Source of the DNA: Leptospirales bacterium
GTDB lineage: Bacteria > Spirochaetota > Leptospiria > Leptospirales > Leptonemataceae
Reading direction: 5' to 3'
Length of the DNA: 64,000 nt
Assembly (NCBI GenBank): GCA_019694655.1
Contig: JAIBBN010000004.1
Span: 1-64,000, forward strand
The number at the start of each line of letters is the position of its first letter. Position 1 is the first letter of the stretch. Made by a program: the position numbers and the translations under genes. Of the stretch, positions 34,835 through 44,742 are shown one piece after another. The notes below the pieces were generated by a model. That model searched no databases. It had not been told where the DNA came from and worked only from the letters and a program-made list of their open reading frames with translations.

Positions 34835-35653
34835 ATGATGCAAGTGCTGCTTCAAATCTATACGGAACCGCGTTTCTTTCAGATCGTCTTTGGCACCGTA
34901 CTCGTCGCCCTGGCGTCCTTTCTGATCATGGCCACGCCGCTCACGATTCTGGCCATCCTTGATCCGCCCGCTTTGCGCCGCTATCGCATCCAGCCGCGTC
35001 GAGGCAACTGGCGCAAGATGCTGCCCGATTCGCTGGAGCAGCTGGCAATCAATGTTGCGCTCACTTTGCTGGGCAGCATTTTACTCTGGCCTCTGTTGCG
35101 ACTTTCCGGAATTCACTCCGGCCCCTGGCCCGCGTGGTATGTGGTGATTGCCTCCGTTGCCGCCTTTGCCATCCTCGATGACTTCCTTTTCTACTGTCTG
35201 CATTTCGCGATGCATCGGTCGCGCTGGCTCTACCGTAAGATTCACAGCGTACACCATCGCTTTCCCACGCCCATTGCGCTGTCTGGCAACTATATGCATC
35301 CGCTGGAATACATGCTGATCAGCTTGCTGGTAACCATCGGACCGGCTCTGATTGGAGCGCACGTTGGCGTTTTCTGGATCTGGGTTGTGTTCCGTCAGTG
35401 GGAGGCGGCCGAGCAGCACAGCGGCTATGACTTCCCTTTCAATCCCATGCGCTTGCTGCCGCTTTACGATGGCGCGCGCTATCACGACTTTCACCATTCC
35501 AAGTTCTTCGGCAACTACTCCGGTCTGCTGAGCTGGACGGACACGGTGTTTGGCACTCGAGCGCCGCGCTACGATGAGTACTTGAGTACGCGGCGCAGCG
35601 CTGCCGCGGAAGTGGAGGACCCCTTTGCCGGAGGCAAGGGCGATGTGGCTTGA
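34835..35653 (+). CDS. Sterol desaturase/fatty acid hydroxylase superfamily membrane protein
   Basis: The 272-residue integral membrane protein has three or four hydrophobic segments and the complete di-iron histidine set: HFAMH (123-127), HSVHH (137-141) and HDFHH (218-222 region) with an extra His at 195. These are the motifs of C4-methylsterol oxidase/C5-desaturase-like and fatty acid hydroxylase enzymes, which use O2 on a lipid chain or ring. The substrate cannot be read from sequence. ATG is doubled (34835, 34838). The next gene starts 11 bases before this stop with its own GGAGG, so the two are coupled. Confidence 0.85.
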   Translation: MMQVLLQIYTEPRFFQIVFGTVLVALASFLIMATPLTILAILDPPALRRYRIQPRRGNWRKMLPDSLEQLAINVALTLLGSILLWPLLRLSGIHSGPWPAWYVVIASVAAFAILDDFLFYCLHFAMHRSRWLYRKIHSVHHRFPTPIALSGNYMHPLEYMLISLLVTIGPALIGAHVGVFWIWVVFRQWEAAEQHSGYDFPFNPMRLLPLYDGARYHDFHHSKFFGNYSGLLSWTDTVFGTRAPRYDEYLSTRRSAAAEVEDPFAGGKGDVA

Positions 35654-36605
35654 GGAAAAGCGAGTACTACGATTTCGGCGCGGACCATTGTCGGCGCTGC
35701 TGCAACTGCCGCGCTTGCTGGCGCATTGGCGCGACAAAGAATGGTGGTACAGCGGACTGTATCATCCGCCCAGCGGCGTCTACCTGAGCTGGTATTGCGT
35801 TCGCGTTAACATTGCAGACAGCTTTACCATAACGCTCTTTGACCCCGCTTTGCCGCGGCCGCTGCAATGGACGAGGATACTCTACACCGAACCGAAAATT
35901 CCGCCGGAACAGTTGTCGCTTCATTACCAATCGCGCGGCGCCCAATTCAGCTACGAGGGGTCTCTGGAACGCGGCTGGCGTCTGCGATTCCGGAGCGGCG
36001 AATGGCAGGCTGATCTAGAGATCGCGCCAGGAACAAGCCCCTTTACCAAATTTGACAATGAAATTATCGAGCGCTACGCGCTGCTGCACCTATTTCAAAA
36101 TACGGCCCGTGGAGAATTGTGTATCGGCGATCGCCGCTATATTTTCGATGGGGCCCTTGGCTATTACGACCATTGTTTTGGCCGCGTGCCGGCGCAAACC
36201 GGTTGGCACTGGCTGGCGGTGCAGAACAAGGACGCTGCGCTGGCCTCGCTCGTAAATTACGGTCCCTACGCTCAGCGTTACACAGAGGCCTACTTGCAGC
36301 CGGCAATTCCCGCCCCGCGCAATGCACAGTGGGTGCGGCTGGAACAGAGCGTCAGTTTTGAGCGAGAAAGACCCGCTGATTGGCGGCAGCCCTGGCGCGT
36401 CAGCTCTTCGGACATGAAACTTGATCTGGAAGTTTTGCAATACAGGACAAATGTGCAGCATATACCGCCGCTCACTCGATTCATCGTCGATCTAAAACAC
36501 ACCGAGGCCTACGTTCGAGCCACGGGCAGGCTGCGCATCGACGGCCGCTGGGTTGATCCGGGCCCCATGTATGGAGTGCTCGAGGAGCACTACGGGCGAT
36601 GGTAG
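35643..36605 (+). CDS. CrtC/AttH-like (lipocalin-type) protein
   Basis: This 320-residue cytosolic protein is beta-rich and resembles the hydroxyneurosporene-synthase/AttH superfamily (two-lobed lipocalin fold). Typical segments are an early WWYSGLYHPPSGVYLSWYC, the central FDGALGYYDHCFGRVPAQTG followed by WHWLAVQNKDAALASL, and a late GPMYGVLEEHYGRW. Relatives hydrate carotenoids or bind hydrophobic ligands. The ATG at 35643 is preceded by GGAGG at eight bases and overlaps the desaturase gene, suggesting one lipid-directed pathway. The exact reaction is unknown. Confidence 0.6.
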   Translation: MWLEEKRVLRFRRGPLSALLQLPRLLAHWRDKEWWYSGLYHPPSGVYLSWYCVRVNIADSFTITLFDPALPRPLQWTRILYTEPKIPPEQLSLHYQSRGAQFSYEGSLERGWRLRFRSGEWQADLEIAPGTSPFTKFDNEIIERYALLHLFQNTARGELCIGDRRYIFDGALGYYDHCFGRVPAQTGWHWLAVQNKDAALASLVNYGPYAQRYTEAYLQPAIPAPRNAQWVRLEQSVSFERERPADWRQPWRVSSSDMKLDLEVLQYRTNVQHIPPLTRFIVDLKHTEAYVRATGRLRIDGRWVDPGPMYGVLEEHYGRW

Positions 36606-36615
36606 TCGCAGGCCG

Positions 36616-37710
36616 TCAGGACATGCCGCCGGTCGGAATTTCAGGGTGCTCGCGCATGTACTGCACCAGAGTCGGCGCATAGTCGGCGAAACGGGGACAG
36701 CGAATGCCGCTATTGGCGAGGTCGCGCAGGGCGTTGGTGCAGGTGTAATAGGTAGGATGTGTAAAGTAATCGAGCGCCTCCGGCGGAATGCGCATCCACT
36801 GCTGCAGGGGTGCGATATTTTCCAGCGCTTTGCGCGCCAGCATCGCCGGCAGGGGCGCGCGGATCAGCTGACGACCCGTGGCCTGCGCCAGGACGCTCAG
36901 CATTTCGCGAACTGTAAGCGCTTCTGGATCGGCCAGCGCATAGGTCCTGCCCAGCGAGCGCTCCTGACCGGAGAGCTCGGCCACGGCATCGACAACAAAA
37001 TCGCGGGGCGCGACATTGACCCGCGTGTAACGGGCGCGCCCCAGGACCGGAGCGATCGCTATTTCTTTCTGGCGAAGCAGCAACTGAATGATGTAGTATG
37101 GTCCGTCGTATTTCTGCGTGGCGCCGCTGCGGCTGTCGCCCACTACGATCGACGGCCGATAGATCGTGGCCGGCAATCCAGCGGCCATGCTCTTGCGCAC
37201 GGCGACTTCCGCCAGATGCTTGGTTTCCTCATAGTAATTGTTAAAGGGCGCCCCCCGGTCCAGGTCTTCCTCTGTAAAGGCGCCTGCGTAGCGGCCGCTG
37301 ACATAGCAGGTGCTCATGTACTGGAAGCGACGCAGCTGGCGGCAGGCGCCGGCGAAGTGCAGCATGTTTTCCGTGCCCAGAACATTGACGCGCAGCGCAG
37401 GCTCGCGGGCCACGGCGAGATCATAGATTGCCGCCAGATGAAAAACTTCCACTACTTGCTCTGAAAGTTCTCCGAGGCCGGAGAGGCCAAGATCGGAGCG
37501 CACGATGTCGCCTTCGCGCAGCTCGACTCGATCCTGAAGCGGCGGATAGCGGGTCGTCAGGCTGCGCAAACGCTCTTCGGCGACAGCGCGAAATTCGCGC
37601 TGGATCAAACAGAGGGCGCGGACGCTGGCGCCATGCCTGGCCAGCACCCGCGGTAAAAGCTCGCTGCCCAGAAAACCGGGGAAGCCAGTAAAGAAGACAA
37701 TCTCGCCCAT
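36616..37710 (-). CDS. Extended SDR / male-sterility-type NAD(P)-dependent reductase
   Basis: The 364-residue protein has an N-terminal Rossmann motif VFFTGFPGFLG (residues 5-15) and the catalytic YEETK (Y160, K164). The segments VFHLAAIYDLAV, YMSTCYVSGRYAGAFTEEDL and YRPSIVVGDSRSG follow the male-sterility/thioester-reductase branch (NAD_binding_4), whose members reduce fatty acyl or similar thioesters or act on 3-hydroxysteroid-like lipids. The start at 37710 is chosen because the Gly motif must be near the N-terminus. It is convergent with the CrtC-like gene 11 bases away. Confidence 0.78.
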   Translation of the reverse strand: MGEIVFFTGFPGFLGSELLPRVLARHGASVRALCLIQREFRAVAEERLRSLTTRYPPLQDRVELREGDIVRSDLGLSGLGELSEQVVEVFHLAAIYDLAVAREPALRVNVLGTENMLHFAGACRQLRRFQYMSTCYVSGRYAGAFTEEDLDRGAPFNNYYEETKHLAEVAVRKSMAAGLPATIYRPSIVVGDSRSGATQKYDGPYYIIQLLLRQKEIAIAPVLGRARYTRVNVAPRDFVVDAVAELSGQERSLGRTYALADPEALTVREMLSVLAQATGRQLIRAPLPAMLARKALENIAPLQQWMRIPPEALDYFTHPTYYTCTNALRDLANSGIRCPRFADYAPTLVQYMREHPEIPTGGMS

Positions 37711-37907
37711 CTGCGACGAGCTGGGCGCCGCTCCTTGCAATGCAAAGTCTTTTTGAGCGCAGCCGCTGCGGTGCACTCCACTCCTGGCCGCCGCGACCGG
37801 AAGTTGCCAGCTTTGCTGCTCCGAAAATGCTTGCGGCGCAAGCGCGGCGCGGGTCAAGGGGAAGCGTCAGCTTTACAAGCGACCGGGCAGTCGCTGCCTG
37901 TTGAACT

Positions 37908-38417
37908 ATGCATATCCAATGGCGAATACTTGGCAAGGAACGACGGCGCGGCGACGTTCTGCTGCAGGCGCGCTACGGATTTCGCGTCGAGGGCCGGCTC
38001 GCTGAGCTGGAGTACAATCGTAGCTCCGCCGGTCCCATTTTTGCCGCGCTCTTTCAGGATAATGATCCCTTGCGTTTTCTCTACGCCGCCGGCGATCCGC
38101 CGCAATTGCAGGCCCGTCGTGGCAAGGACGTGGTGGCTGCGCTGGAATGGCGGCTGCAATCGCCGGACTTTCGCATCATGCTGGCCCCGCCGCGCAGCAT
38201 GGCGCTTTCCTTTTATCGATACGCCATCGGGCAGAGCGAAGTGGCAATCAGTGAATTGGACAGGGCGCTGCCAGTCGGCCTGATGGATCGACAACGGATG
38301 ATGTTTGAATTCGACGCTCAGCTGGATATGCCGCGCGCTTTGCTGCTGACGGCAGTTATCCTGGTCCTCGAAAACGAATGGGTCTACGCCCATCAACTTG
38401 CTTCAGGCGAGGCCTGA
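37908..38417 (+). CDS. Hypothetical protein (169 aa)
   Basis: I do not recognise this protein. It has no signal peptide. The N-terminal half is beta-rich (DVLLQARYGFRVEGRLAELEY, read as DVLLQARYGF and RVEGRLAELEY), followed by helical segments with LARPPRSMAL-like and FYRYAIGQSEVAISEL stretches, and a hydrophobic C-terminus RALLLTAVILVLENEWVY that could be a membrane-touching helix. No Shine-Dalgarno sequence is evident. It overlaps the convergent radical SAM gene by 25 bases. Codon bias is even along the frame, which supports it. Confidence 0.5.
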   Translation: MHIQWRILGKERRRGDVLLQARYGFRVEGRLAELEYNRSSAGPIFAALFQDNDPLRFLYAAGDPPQLQARRGKDVVAALEWRLQSPDFRIMLAPPRSMALSFYRYAIGQSEVAISELDRALPVGLMDRQRMMFEFDAQLDMPRALLLTAVILVLENEWVYAHQLASGEA

Positions 38418-40231
38418 GCAAGCGCGGCGGATTGCTTGCGCCGCGCTTGCATTTCGCCCGCGTCAAGATCATTGCTGAAGTCGTAGTCTGCGCTGGATCC
38501 AAAAGGGACCGCTTCAATCACTTCAGCCAGGCGTTCAAAGGAAACAATCGGTCGGGACAGCAGCAGTCGCGTGGCGCGCTTCTTGCCCAGTCCGGGAATC
38601 TGTTCCAGTGCGCGCTGGCCCAATCGGTTGATCTGGATTGGCCAGCTCATGGTCAGGAGGCTGCGTTCTTCCGCGCCAAGGACAATAGCCGTAATGGGAC
38701 GCTTTGCCTGGAACGCCGCCGTCGCCTGCGCATCGCTTTCCGGAATCTTGCAGGTCACAGGGTAGCTTCCCAGCGCTCGGCCCAGAAAGAATCCCTGGTT
38801 GCGCGCCTCCAGAATTACGTAGTGCAGACAGACGCCTGGCGGAAAATTTTTCAACAGCATCGGATGATCGATCTCTTTTCGAATTCGATCGCGGTAGTAG
38901 AGAAAGCGTTGCTCCAATGCCTGTGGCCGCCGGCGCTTGCGTCCGGCGCCGCCTTGCAGCTCCGGGTTTTTCTGCATTTGGTCCAGCTTCGTGCGCTGGA
39001 AGGTCACGGTCTGGCGGATGTTGATCCGTCGCAGCAAGAGTCCGCGATCCATTACTTGCTTCAAAAAGTTAAAGTTCTTCTCAAAACTGCCGTCCGACTC
39101 GCCCGGCAGTCCGTGGAGCAAATTGATGCCAGGTAGAAGACGCGGAATGCCGCCATCGCGAAGCGCGCCAAACTCATTGACGATCTCGATGGCCCGCATT
39201 GCTTGATCGGCGTCGCATTTCAGATCGTTGAGCTGAATCACCGCCGGGTCCGCGCTTTCCAGTCCCATGGCTGCGGTGTCGCCGGGCGTATTGTGCTCGG
39301 CGATGATGCGAATGATCTCGCGCGACTCTGCTGGAAAGGTGGCAATGAGTCCGGGATTGATATTGTCCAGATGCAACAGCTGCAAATCCGGCGCGGCCTG
39401 GCGAATGCCGGAGTACAGCGACTGCAAACTTTCGGGTCGCGGACGCGGAAAGGAATTCTGAAAATCATCCATGTCCGGCAGATAGGTCATCAGGTCCGCC
39501 TGGCGGCCCAATCGAAAGAAGCGATGACCCATGCGATATAACTCTGCAGTTTCGGCCAGGATGCCAGGCAGCGGACGAAATTCAGGTCTTCCGTAAAAGG
39601 CCTCCGTACAGAAGGAACAAAAGACATCGCGGGTGCAGCCGCGATAGGTTTCTAATTCCAGAATCAAATAAGGAAAATTGGGGTGCAGATTGCCAAGAAA
39701 GGCCCCGCGCTCGGCCCAGCGATCCACCTGCTGGTAGTTGCGTCGCGCGCCCAGAGCGGCGCCGTGCATGCTTTTCAATTCTTGCAGGCGATCGGACATC
39801 CGCCGACGGGCGCTGGCCGCTTCAAAGGCGTAGAGTTCAATATCGCCGCGCACCAGAATGCCGCCGCGCTGCTCGATAGCGCTGCGAATTTCAGTGGAAG
39901 CGTAGCGCAAGGGACCGCCCAGCAGCGTAATGCCGCCGCGGTTGTTGCGCTGCTGCCAGTCCAGAAATTCCAGCGTCTCGGCAACCGTTCCAATCTTGCC
40001 GCCCAGGTACTTGCCAGGCACCGTGGCCCCCGCAATGAGAATAGCCAGCTGCGGGCACTCTGCAAGACTCTTGCCTTGCGCACGCCATTGATCCACGGTC
40101 AGATAGCTGATGGCATGGGCGGGTATGCCAGCGTCCGCCAGCGCGCCAGCCACGTAGCGTGCGTAAGGGGACAGATAGGGCGGCACGCCAAAGCAGGCCG
40201 GTTCGTCCACGTAAAAGTCCAGGATCAGCAT
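38393..40231 (-). CDS. Radical SAM protein with C-terminal helix-hairpin-helix (COG1031-like)
   Basis: This 612-residue protein has an N-terminal Rossmann-like region, a radical SAM core and a C-terminal DNA/RNA-binding-type hairpin. The cluster ligands are C199, C205 and C208 in ETYRGCTRDVFCSFCTE, a C-x5-C-x2-C spacing instead of the usual C-x3-C-x2-C. The C-terminus holds INRLGQRALEQIPGLGKKRA, a helix-hairpin-helix. This combination matches the 'radical SAM enzyme with C-terminal HhH' group, best known from archaea. The reaction is unknown; nucleic acid as substrate is an inference from the HhH. Confidence 0.78.
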   Translation of the reverse strand: MLILDFYVDEPACFGVPPYLSPYARYVAGALADAGIPAHAISYLTVDQWRAQGKSLAECPQLAILIAGATVPGKYLGGKIGTVAETLEFLDWQQRNNRGGITLLGGPLRYASTEIRSAIEQRGGILVRGDIELYAFEAASARRRMSDRLQELKSMHGAALGARRNYQQVDRWAERGAFLGNLHPNFPYLILELETYRGCTRDVFCSFCTEAFYGRPEFRPLPGILAETAELYRMGHRFFRLGRQADLMTYLPDMDDFQNSFPRPRPESLQSLYSGIRQAAPDLQLLHLDNINPGLIATFPAESREIIRIIAEHNTPGDTAAMGLESADPAVIQLNDLKCDADQAMRAIEIVNEFGALRDGGIPRLLPGINLLHGLPGESDGSFEKNFNFLKQVMDRGLLLRRINIRQTVTFQRTKLDQMQKNPELQGGAGRKRRRPQALEQRFLYYRDRIRKEIDHPMLLKNFPPGVCLHYVILEARNQGFFLGRALGSYPVTCKIPESDAQATAAFQAKRPITAIVLGAEERSLLTMSWPIQINRLGQRALEQIPGLGKKRATRLLLSRPIVSFERLAEVIEAVPFGSSADYDFSNDLDAGEMQARRKQSAALAQASPEAS

Positions 40232-40420
40232 GCCGAATCAGGATCGTAGTTTGGCTTTACGCAAGCGGGCGATCCCGGAATCAAGTCCCGTCGCAGGGCG
40301 AAGCTGTCCATCAATAAGAGGCGGCAGCCAGCCGGGGCGTTCGGGTCCATTCCATCTGACGCGTCCAAAGCAAGCGGCGCCAGGGAGCAGAGTCTGAATC
40401 CGCAGTGCAGCTCAGGACAT

Positions 40421-43279
40421 GTGCGCCGCCAGATTGCACTACTCTTCTTCTTGCTGCTTGGCCTCTGCGTAATCGGCAGCGGCCTTGCGGCGCAGACCCT
40501 CGATGACGAAGCGCTGACGCAGCGCCTGGAACGCCTGCGCAGCGACCCGATCCTGCGCGAGCTGCTGCGGCAACGGGGCGATTCGCTTAACCCCACGCAA
40601 AAGCGGCTGCTGTCCGAGCGTATTGATCTGCTTGGGCCGGCGGAACTCAACGCCGCTCTCAGCGAACTTGGGCTTTCCACCGAGGGTTCAGAACTGTCCC
40701 GACGAACGCGGCTCAAAGTTGCGCTGGCTGTCGAATCGGCCCCGGAGTTGCCGGCCCCCGCGCCGTTGGCGCGCATCGGCATTGAAAACGCGGCAGAAGG
40801 CGAATTCATGCAGGGCGAAGACGACGAGCGCGGTCTTCTGCGCCTCAGCGGGCGGATTCGCGTTCGACTGCCGCAGGGCTATTTCCTGGCCGATCGTGTC
40901 ATCGTCGATACCAGGCGCGAAGAGCTCTATGCCGATGGCGAGCTGGTCTACATCGACGGCGATAGCGAAGTTCGCGCCGATCGTATCATCTACAACTTCA
41001 AACAACAGACTGGAATTCTCTACAATGCATCGGGCTTTGCCAGTCCGGTGCACTTTGTGGGCCGCAATGTCACTCAGATAGGCAGCGGCCGCTTCAGTCT
41101 TTCGCACGCTTACTTTACCACCTGTGCCGAAGAGAAGCCGCACTACAACTTCACAGCGCGTCGCGTCTGGATCTACGACAACAACAAGATTTTTGCAGTG
41201 GGCGCGCTTTACTATGTGGGCGGCGTTCCGCTTCTGCCTTTGCCTTTTCTTTTTGCTTCCGATTGGGGAACCGGCATCATTGCCCAGGTCGGCCTCAGCC
41301 AGGTGCAGGGCTGGTATTTACAGACTACGTATCAATTTGGCGTTCCGGAGGCGTCGCTGTCCAGCTGGCAGCCCATGGCCTATCGTTTCACCCTCGACTA
41401 CTATCAGAATACCGGGCAGGCGGCTGGCGTAGAATTGTACCGCTTTTCGCCCGGGCTCAGCTATATTTTGCAGCTGGGCGCCGCGCACTACCGTCGCTAT
41501 GGCGCAGCGGGGGACTATCGCGATCAGGACCAGGTGCGCATTACAAATCAAGTGCAGCGCTGCTATGGCACGCCCGGACAGCTGGGCTACTATTGCACGC
41601 GCGGCGAGGACGAGCAGCAATGGTACAAGGCCTTTGCCTTGCTCAGCTACCGCGGCGGATCGCCGGCCGATAATGTAACTCGCAATCTCTATTTGCGCTA
41701 CGAAGACTATGCCAATCAGCTTTATGAATTTGAGTTTGGCGGTCGTTTCACGCCGGATTCTACCATTCCTGCTCTGTACAAAGATGGCGAGGCTGGACGC
41801 GGGCTGATCCGTCCGCTGACCAACTGGAGCCTGACCTACAGCGAGCAGCGCGACGACCTTACGATTCGTATCGCTGCTACGCGCAATAACTACTGGCTAT
41901 CGACCACCGATGCGACCAATGGTCAATATGTTCCAACCAACGACGTTCTGCCTTCAATCGATCTGGAAAAGCGTCTGCGTCTGGGGTTGATTCCCGTCCT
42001 TGATATCCCGCTTTACTGGGATCATTTTCTGCACAGCGACTTGAGCAAACAGTACACCGCCGTGCAACAGTCCGGTGGCGAGTATAAGAGCGAGGAATAT
42101 CGAGCGCTGAACAAGAACTCCTACCGCACTGGATTTCGTTCCTACCTGAGCTTTTACCCCTGGATCAGTTTCGAGCCCGGCATCGGCGTCGGCGCGCAAA
42201 AGACAATTGCTTCCGCCAACAACGCCTCCGCCGCCGATGACGCGGCGCTGCAACGCGAGGTCCGCAAGCAGAGCTACGAATACTGGTTCAGCGAAAATTC
42301 CCTCACCCTGGGTCCGGATCTACTGTTCTTGCGAGCCACGCACCGTTTAAAGGAGTCCGCCCACGAGGAGCAGAACGATGTTCCGCCGGTCAATATCACC
42401 GACTACAATGGCAGCCAGAAGCAAAATGAAACCGACCTCTCGCTGGAGTTCCATCCGCTGCTCAATCTGGGTTTTGCTGTAAACAGCATCTACGACCACC
42501 GTGAGTTTCCCTTTGAGGTGCGCAGTCGCGATCGCTGGTCCTACCCGATCTTGCGCAGCGATATTTATCTGGACTTCTTGAATCTCTTTGGGCGCGAGCG
42601 CGAAAACTTGCTTTCGCGCAATCGCGTGCACTTCCTGGGTTTGCGCTTGATCGACGACTATGTCTATAATCCGGTGCTGAAACGCGACCATTCCAACGTC
42701 TTTGGGGCAACGCTGGAGATGGGCGGATTTGATCTGTGGTTTCTGCGCCGCCTGCGCTACCTGGAGTTGAGCTACTACTGGTACCACGTCTACTACAACC
42801 CGGAGCTCGATCATATGCGTTTCGCGCTGAAGCTCGACGTGCAACTGTGGAGCTGGGGATATTTTGAGTCGGAGCTGGAGTCGCGCGCCGTGGATGCCGG
42901 TCGCTACGATCGCGACTCGCTGGATCGCAACGGCGCCTCCAACTACCGCGCCTTTTCCAATGATGTCGTGGATTCCAGCGGTCTCGGCGGCCGCCAGGCT
43001 CGTGAAAAGGCGGTCTTCAACACCGCTTATTTCCGCAGCGCTCTGGTGCTGGATTTGCATGATTGGGAGTACCGTTTCGGATACGAGCTGGAGCAGCGTA
43101 CGCTCTTTGGCGGCGTTACGGCGGTGCGCGTGGTCAATTTCTACGACAATCGCTTCACTTTCAGCGCGACGCTGCTGCGTTTTGATCTAGGCGGTATCGC
43201 GGCACGACCAAGCCGCTTCCTGATCAATCGCGCCCGGGTGCGTCAAAGCGAAATCGGACGGGCTACGCTCTACCAATAA
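40421..43279 (+). CDS. lptD: LptD/OstA-like LPS-assembly outer-membrane protein
   Basis: The 952-residue protein has a signal peptide (LLFFLLLGLCVIGSGLAAQ), about 100 helical residues, then the LptA-like OstA domain (about 125-240): ADRVIVDTRREELYADGELV, DSEVRADRIIYNFKQQTGIL, and the linker YFTTCAEEKPHYNFTARRV with YYVGGVPLLPLPFLF. The rest is an amphipathic beta barrel rich in Tyr/Arg/Asp. LptD inserts LPS into the outer leaflet. The helical segment before the OstA domain is longer than usual. GTG start with AGGA upstream. A sugar transferase follows one base after the stop. Confidence 0.85.
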   Translation: MRRQIALLFFLLLGLCVIGSGLAAQTLDDEALTQRLERLRSDPILRELLRQRGDSLNPTQKRLLSERIDLLGPAELNAALSELGLSTEGSELSRRTRLKVALAVESAPELPAPAPLARIGIENAAEGEFMQGEDDERGLLRLSGRIRVRLPQGYFLADRVIVDTRREELYADGELVYIDGDSEVRADRIIYNFKQQTGILYNASGFASPVHFVGRNVTQIGSGRFSLSHAYFTTCAEEKPHYNFTARRVWIYDNNKIFAVGALYYVGGVPLLPLPFLFASDWGTGIIAQVGLSQVQGWYLQTTYQFGVPEASLSSWQPMAYRFTLDYYQNTGQAAGVELYRFSPGLSYILQLGAAHYRRYGAAGDYRDQDQVRITNQVQRCYGTPGQLGYYCTRGEDEQQWYKAFALLSYRGGSPADNVTRNLYLRYEDYANQLYEFEFGGRFTPDSTIPALYKDGEAGRGLIRPLTNWSLTYSEQRDDLTIRIAATRNNYWLSTTDATNGQYVPTNDVLPSIDLEKRLRLGLIPVLDIPLYWDHFLHSDLSKQYTAVQQSGGEYKSEEYRALNKNSYRTGFRSYLSFYPWISFEPGIGVGAQKTIASANNASAADDAALQREVRKQSYEYWFSENSLTLGPDLLFLRATHRLKESAHEEQNDVPPVNITDYNGSQKQNETDLSLEFHPLLNLGFAVNSIYDHREFPFEVRSRDRWSYPILRSDIYLDFLNLFGRERENLLSRNRVHFLGLRLIDDYVYNPVLKRDHSNVFGATLEMGGFDLWFLRRLRYLELSYYWYHVYYNPELDHMRFALKLDVQLWSWGYFESELESRAVDAGRYDRDSLDRNGASNYRAFSNDVVDSSGLGGRQAREKAVFNTAYFRSALVLDLHDWEYRFGYELEQRTLFGGVTAVRVVNFYDNRFTFSATLLRFDLGGIAARPSRFLINRARVRQSEIGRATLYQ

Positions 43280-43280
43280 T

Positions 43281-44732
43281 ATGCTTCGCGAAAAAAATCA
43301 GACATTCAAACTCATGTTCATCGGTCTGGATCTGATCCTGGCCCTGCTTTCTTTTGCTCTGGCTTTTGCAGTGCATTTCCTGTTGCTCTCGCCGGAAAAG
43401 CGCGCCCAGTTCAATCCCGACGTCGACGGCTTGCTGGCGCCTGGCGCTCAATTGGGCCCGCAGCATGCCCTCGGGTTGACCTACCTGTATCTTGGGATCT
43501 TTGTGGCCTTCAGTCAGGTAATTGTATTTATCGCGACCGATCTCTATCATCCGCGTCGCGGTCAAAATTGGCTGCGTGAACTGCTGGCCATTGTGCGCGG
43601 CGTGGGCCTGAATCTTCTGGTCATTCTGGCGCTGCTCTTCTTCTACCGCGGTACGAGTTTTTCGAGGGCCGTGATTCTGTACAACTTCGGTCTATCGATT
43701 GCACTGGTAGCGGCCGGACATTACATCTTTCGCCTTGTGCTGGCGCGCATGCGGGCGCGCGGCTACAACTTGCGCAACGTGCTGGTCCTTGGCAGCGGAG
43801 AGGGAGCCCGACGCTTTCTGGAGGCGCTGGGGCGGCGGCCGCTGTATGGCTACAGAGTCGTGGGCTTGCTTGGTCCCCGTCAGAAAGCGATTCGGGAGCT
43901 GAAGCCTTTGATCAAGGGCGGTATCGGCGATCTGGAGAAAATCGCCGGCCGGCTCGAGCCGGATCTGGTTGTCTACGCCGCGGAGCATGATCTACCGGCC
44001 TTGCGCCGGGTAGTTGAATTTTGCGATCGCGAGGGCCTCGACTGTCGCGTCATTCCGGAGGTTGTGGAAATTGTCGCCGCTCACGCACGAATGGAGGACA
44101 TCGACGGGATTCCGCTGCTGGCCATACGCGAGATACCGCTGCGCAACGGCTACAATCGCTTTATCAAACGCGCCTTTGATGTCGCCTTTGCCAGTTTTGC
44201 CCTCGCGTTGCTCTTGCCGCTGCTGCTGCTGATTGCATTGTTGATCAAGCTGACCATGCCCGGTCCGATCTTCTTTCGGCAGGAACGCGTGGGCCTCGAT
44301 CGCCGCAATTTCTGGCTCTTGAAATTTCGTACGATGGTCGTCCAGGAGCGAGACAGTTCCGATCAAGTCTGGGGCGGCAAACAGGACCAGCGCGTGACGG
44401 CGCTTGGTCGCCTCTTGCGCAAGACCTCGCTGGACGAACTGCCGCAATTCTGGAATGTGCTGGTCGGTAATATGTCCGTCGTCGGGCCGCGACCGGAGCG
44501 TCCCTACTTTGTGCAGCAGTTCAAATCGCGTTACAGCCAGTATATGCGCCGCCATGCGGTAAAAAGCGGCATCACCGGCTGGGCCCAGGTGCAGGGCTTG
44601 CGCGGCGATACCTCCATCGAAAAACGCGCCGAGGCCGATATCTACTATATTGAGAACTGGTCCTTCTGGCTGGACCTGGCCATCGTAATGCGAACGCTGC
44701 CCGCGGTGGTACGCAGCCCCGGCGACGGCTGA
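43281..44732 (+). CDS. Polyprenyl-phosphate glycosyl-1-phosphate transferase (WcaJ/WbaP-like)
   Basis: This 483-residue inner-membrane enzyme transfers a hexose-1-phosphate from a nucleotide sugar to undecaprenyl phosphate, starting an O-antigen or exopolysaccharide unit. Four to five N-terminal helices are followed by a CoA-binding-like Rossmann domain ([17 protein letters not shown]) and, from about 285, the bacterial sugar transferase domain: [68 protein letters not shown] and [13 protein letters not shown]. It starts one base after lptD stops, linking surface polysaccharide synthesis and LPS assembly. Confidence 0.93.
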   Translation: MLREKNQTFKLMFIGLDLILALLSFALAFAVHFLLLSPEKRAQFNPDVDGLLAPGAQLGPQHALGLTYLYLGIFVAFSQVIVFIATDLYHPRRGQNWLRELLAIVRGVGLNLLVILALLFFYRGTSFSRAVILYNFGLSIALVAAGHYIFRLVLARMRARGYNLRNVLVLGSGEGARRFLEALGRRPLYGYRVVGLLGPRQKAIRELKPLIKGGIGDLEKIAGRLEPDLVVYAAEHDLPALRRVVEFCDREGLDCRVIPEVVEIVAAHARMEDIDGIPLLAIREIPLRNGYNRFIKRAFDVAFASFALALLLPLLLLIALLIKLTMPGPIFFRQERVGLDRRNFWLLKFRTMVVQERDSSDQVWGGKQDQRVTALGRLLRKTSLDELPQFWNVLVGNMSVVGPRPERPYFVQQFKSRYSQYMRRHAVKSGITGWAQVQGLRGDTSIEKRAEADIYYIENWSFWLDLAIVMRTLPAVVRSPGDG

Positions 44733-44742
44733 GCGCTTGGGC

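Noticed and set aside
36616-37857. Long form of the SDR starting at 37857
   Set aside because: It would place the Rossmann Gly motif more than 50 residues from the N-terminus behind unconserved sequence; ATG 37710 gives the normal layout.
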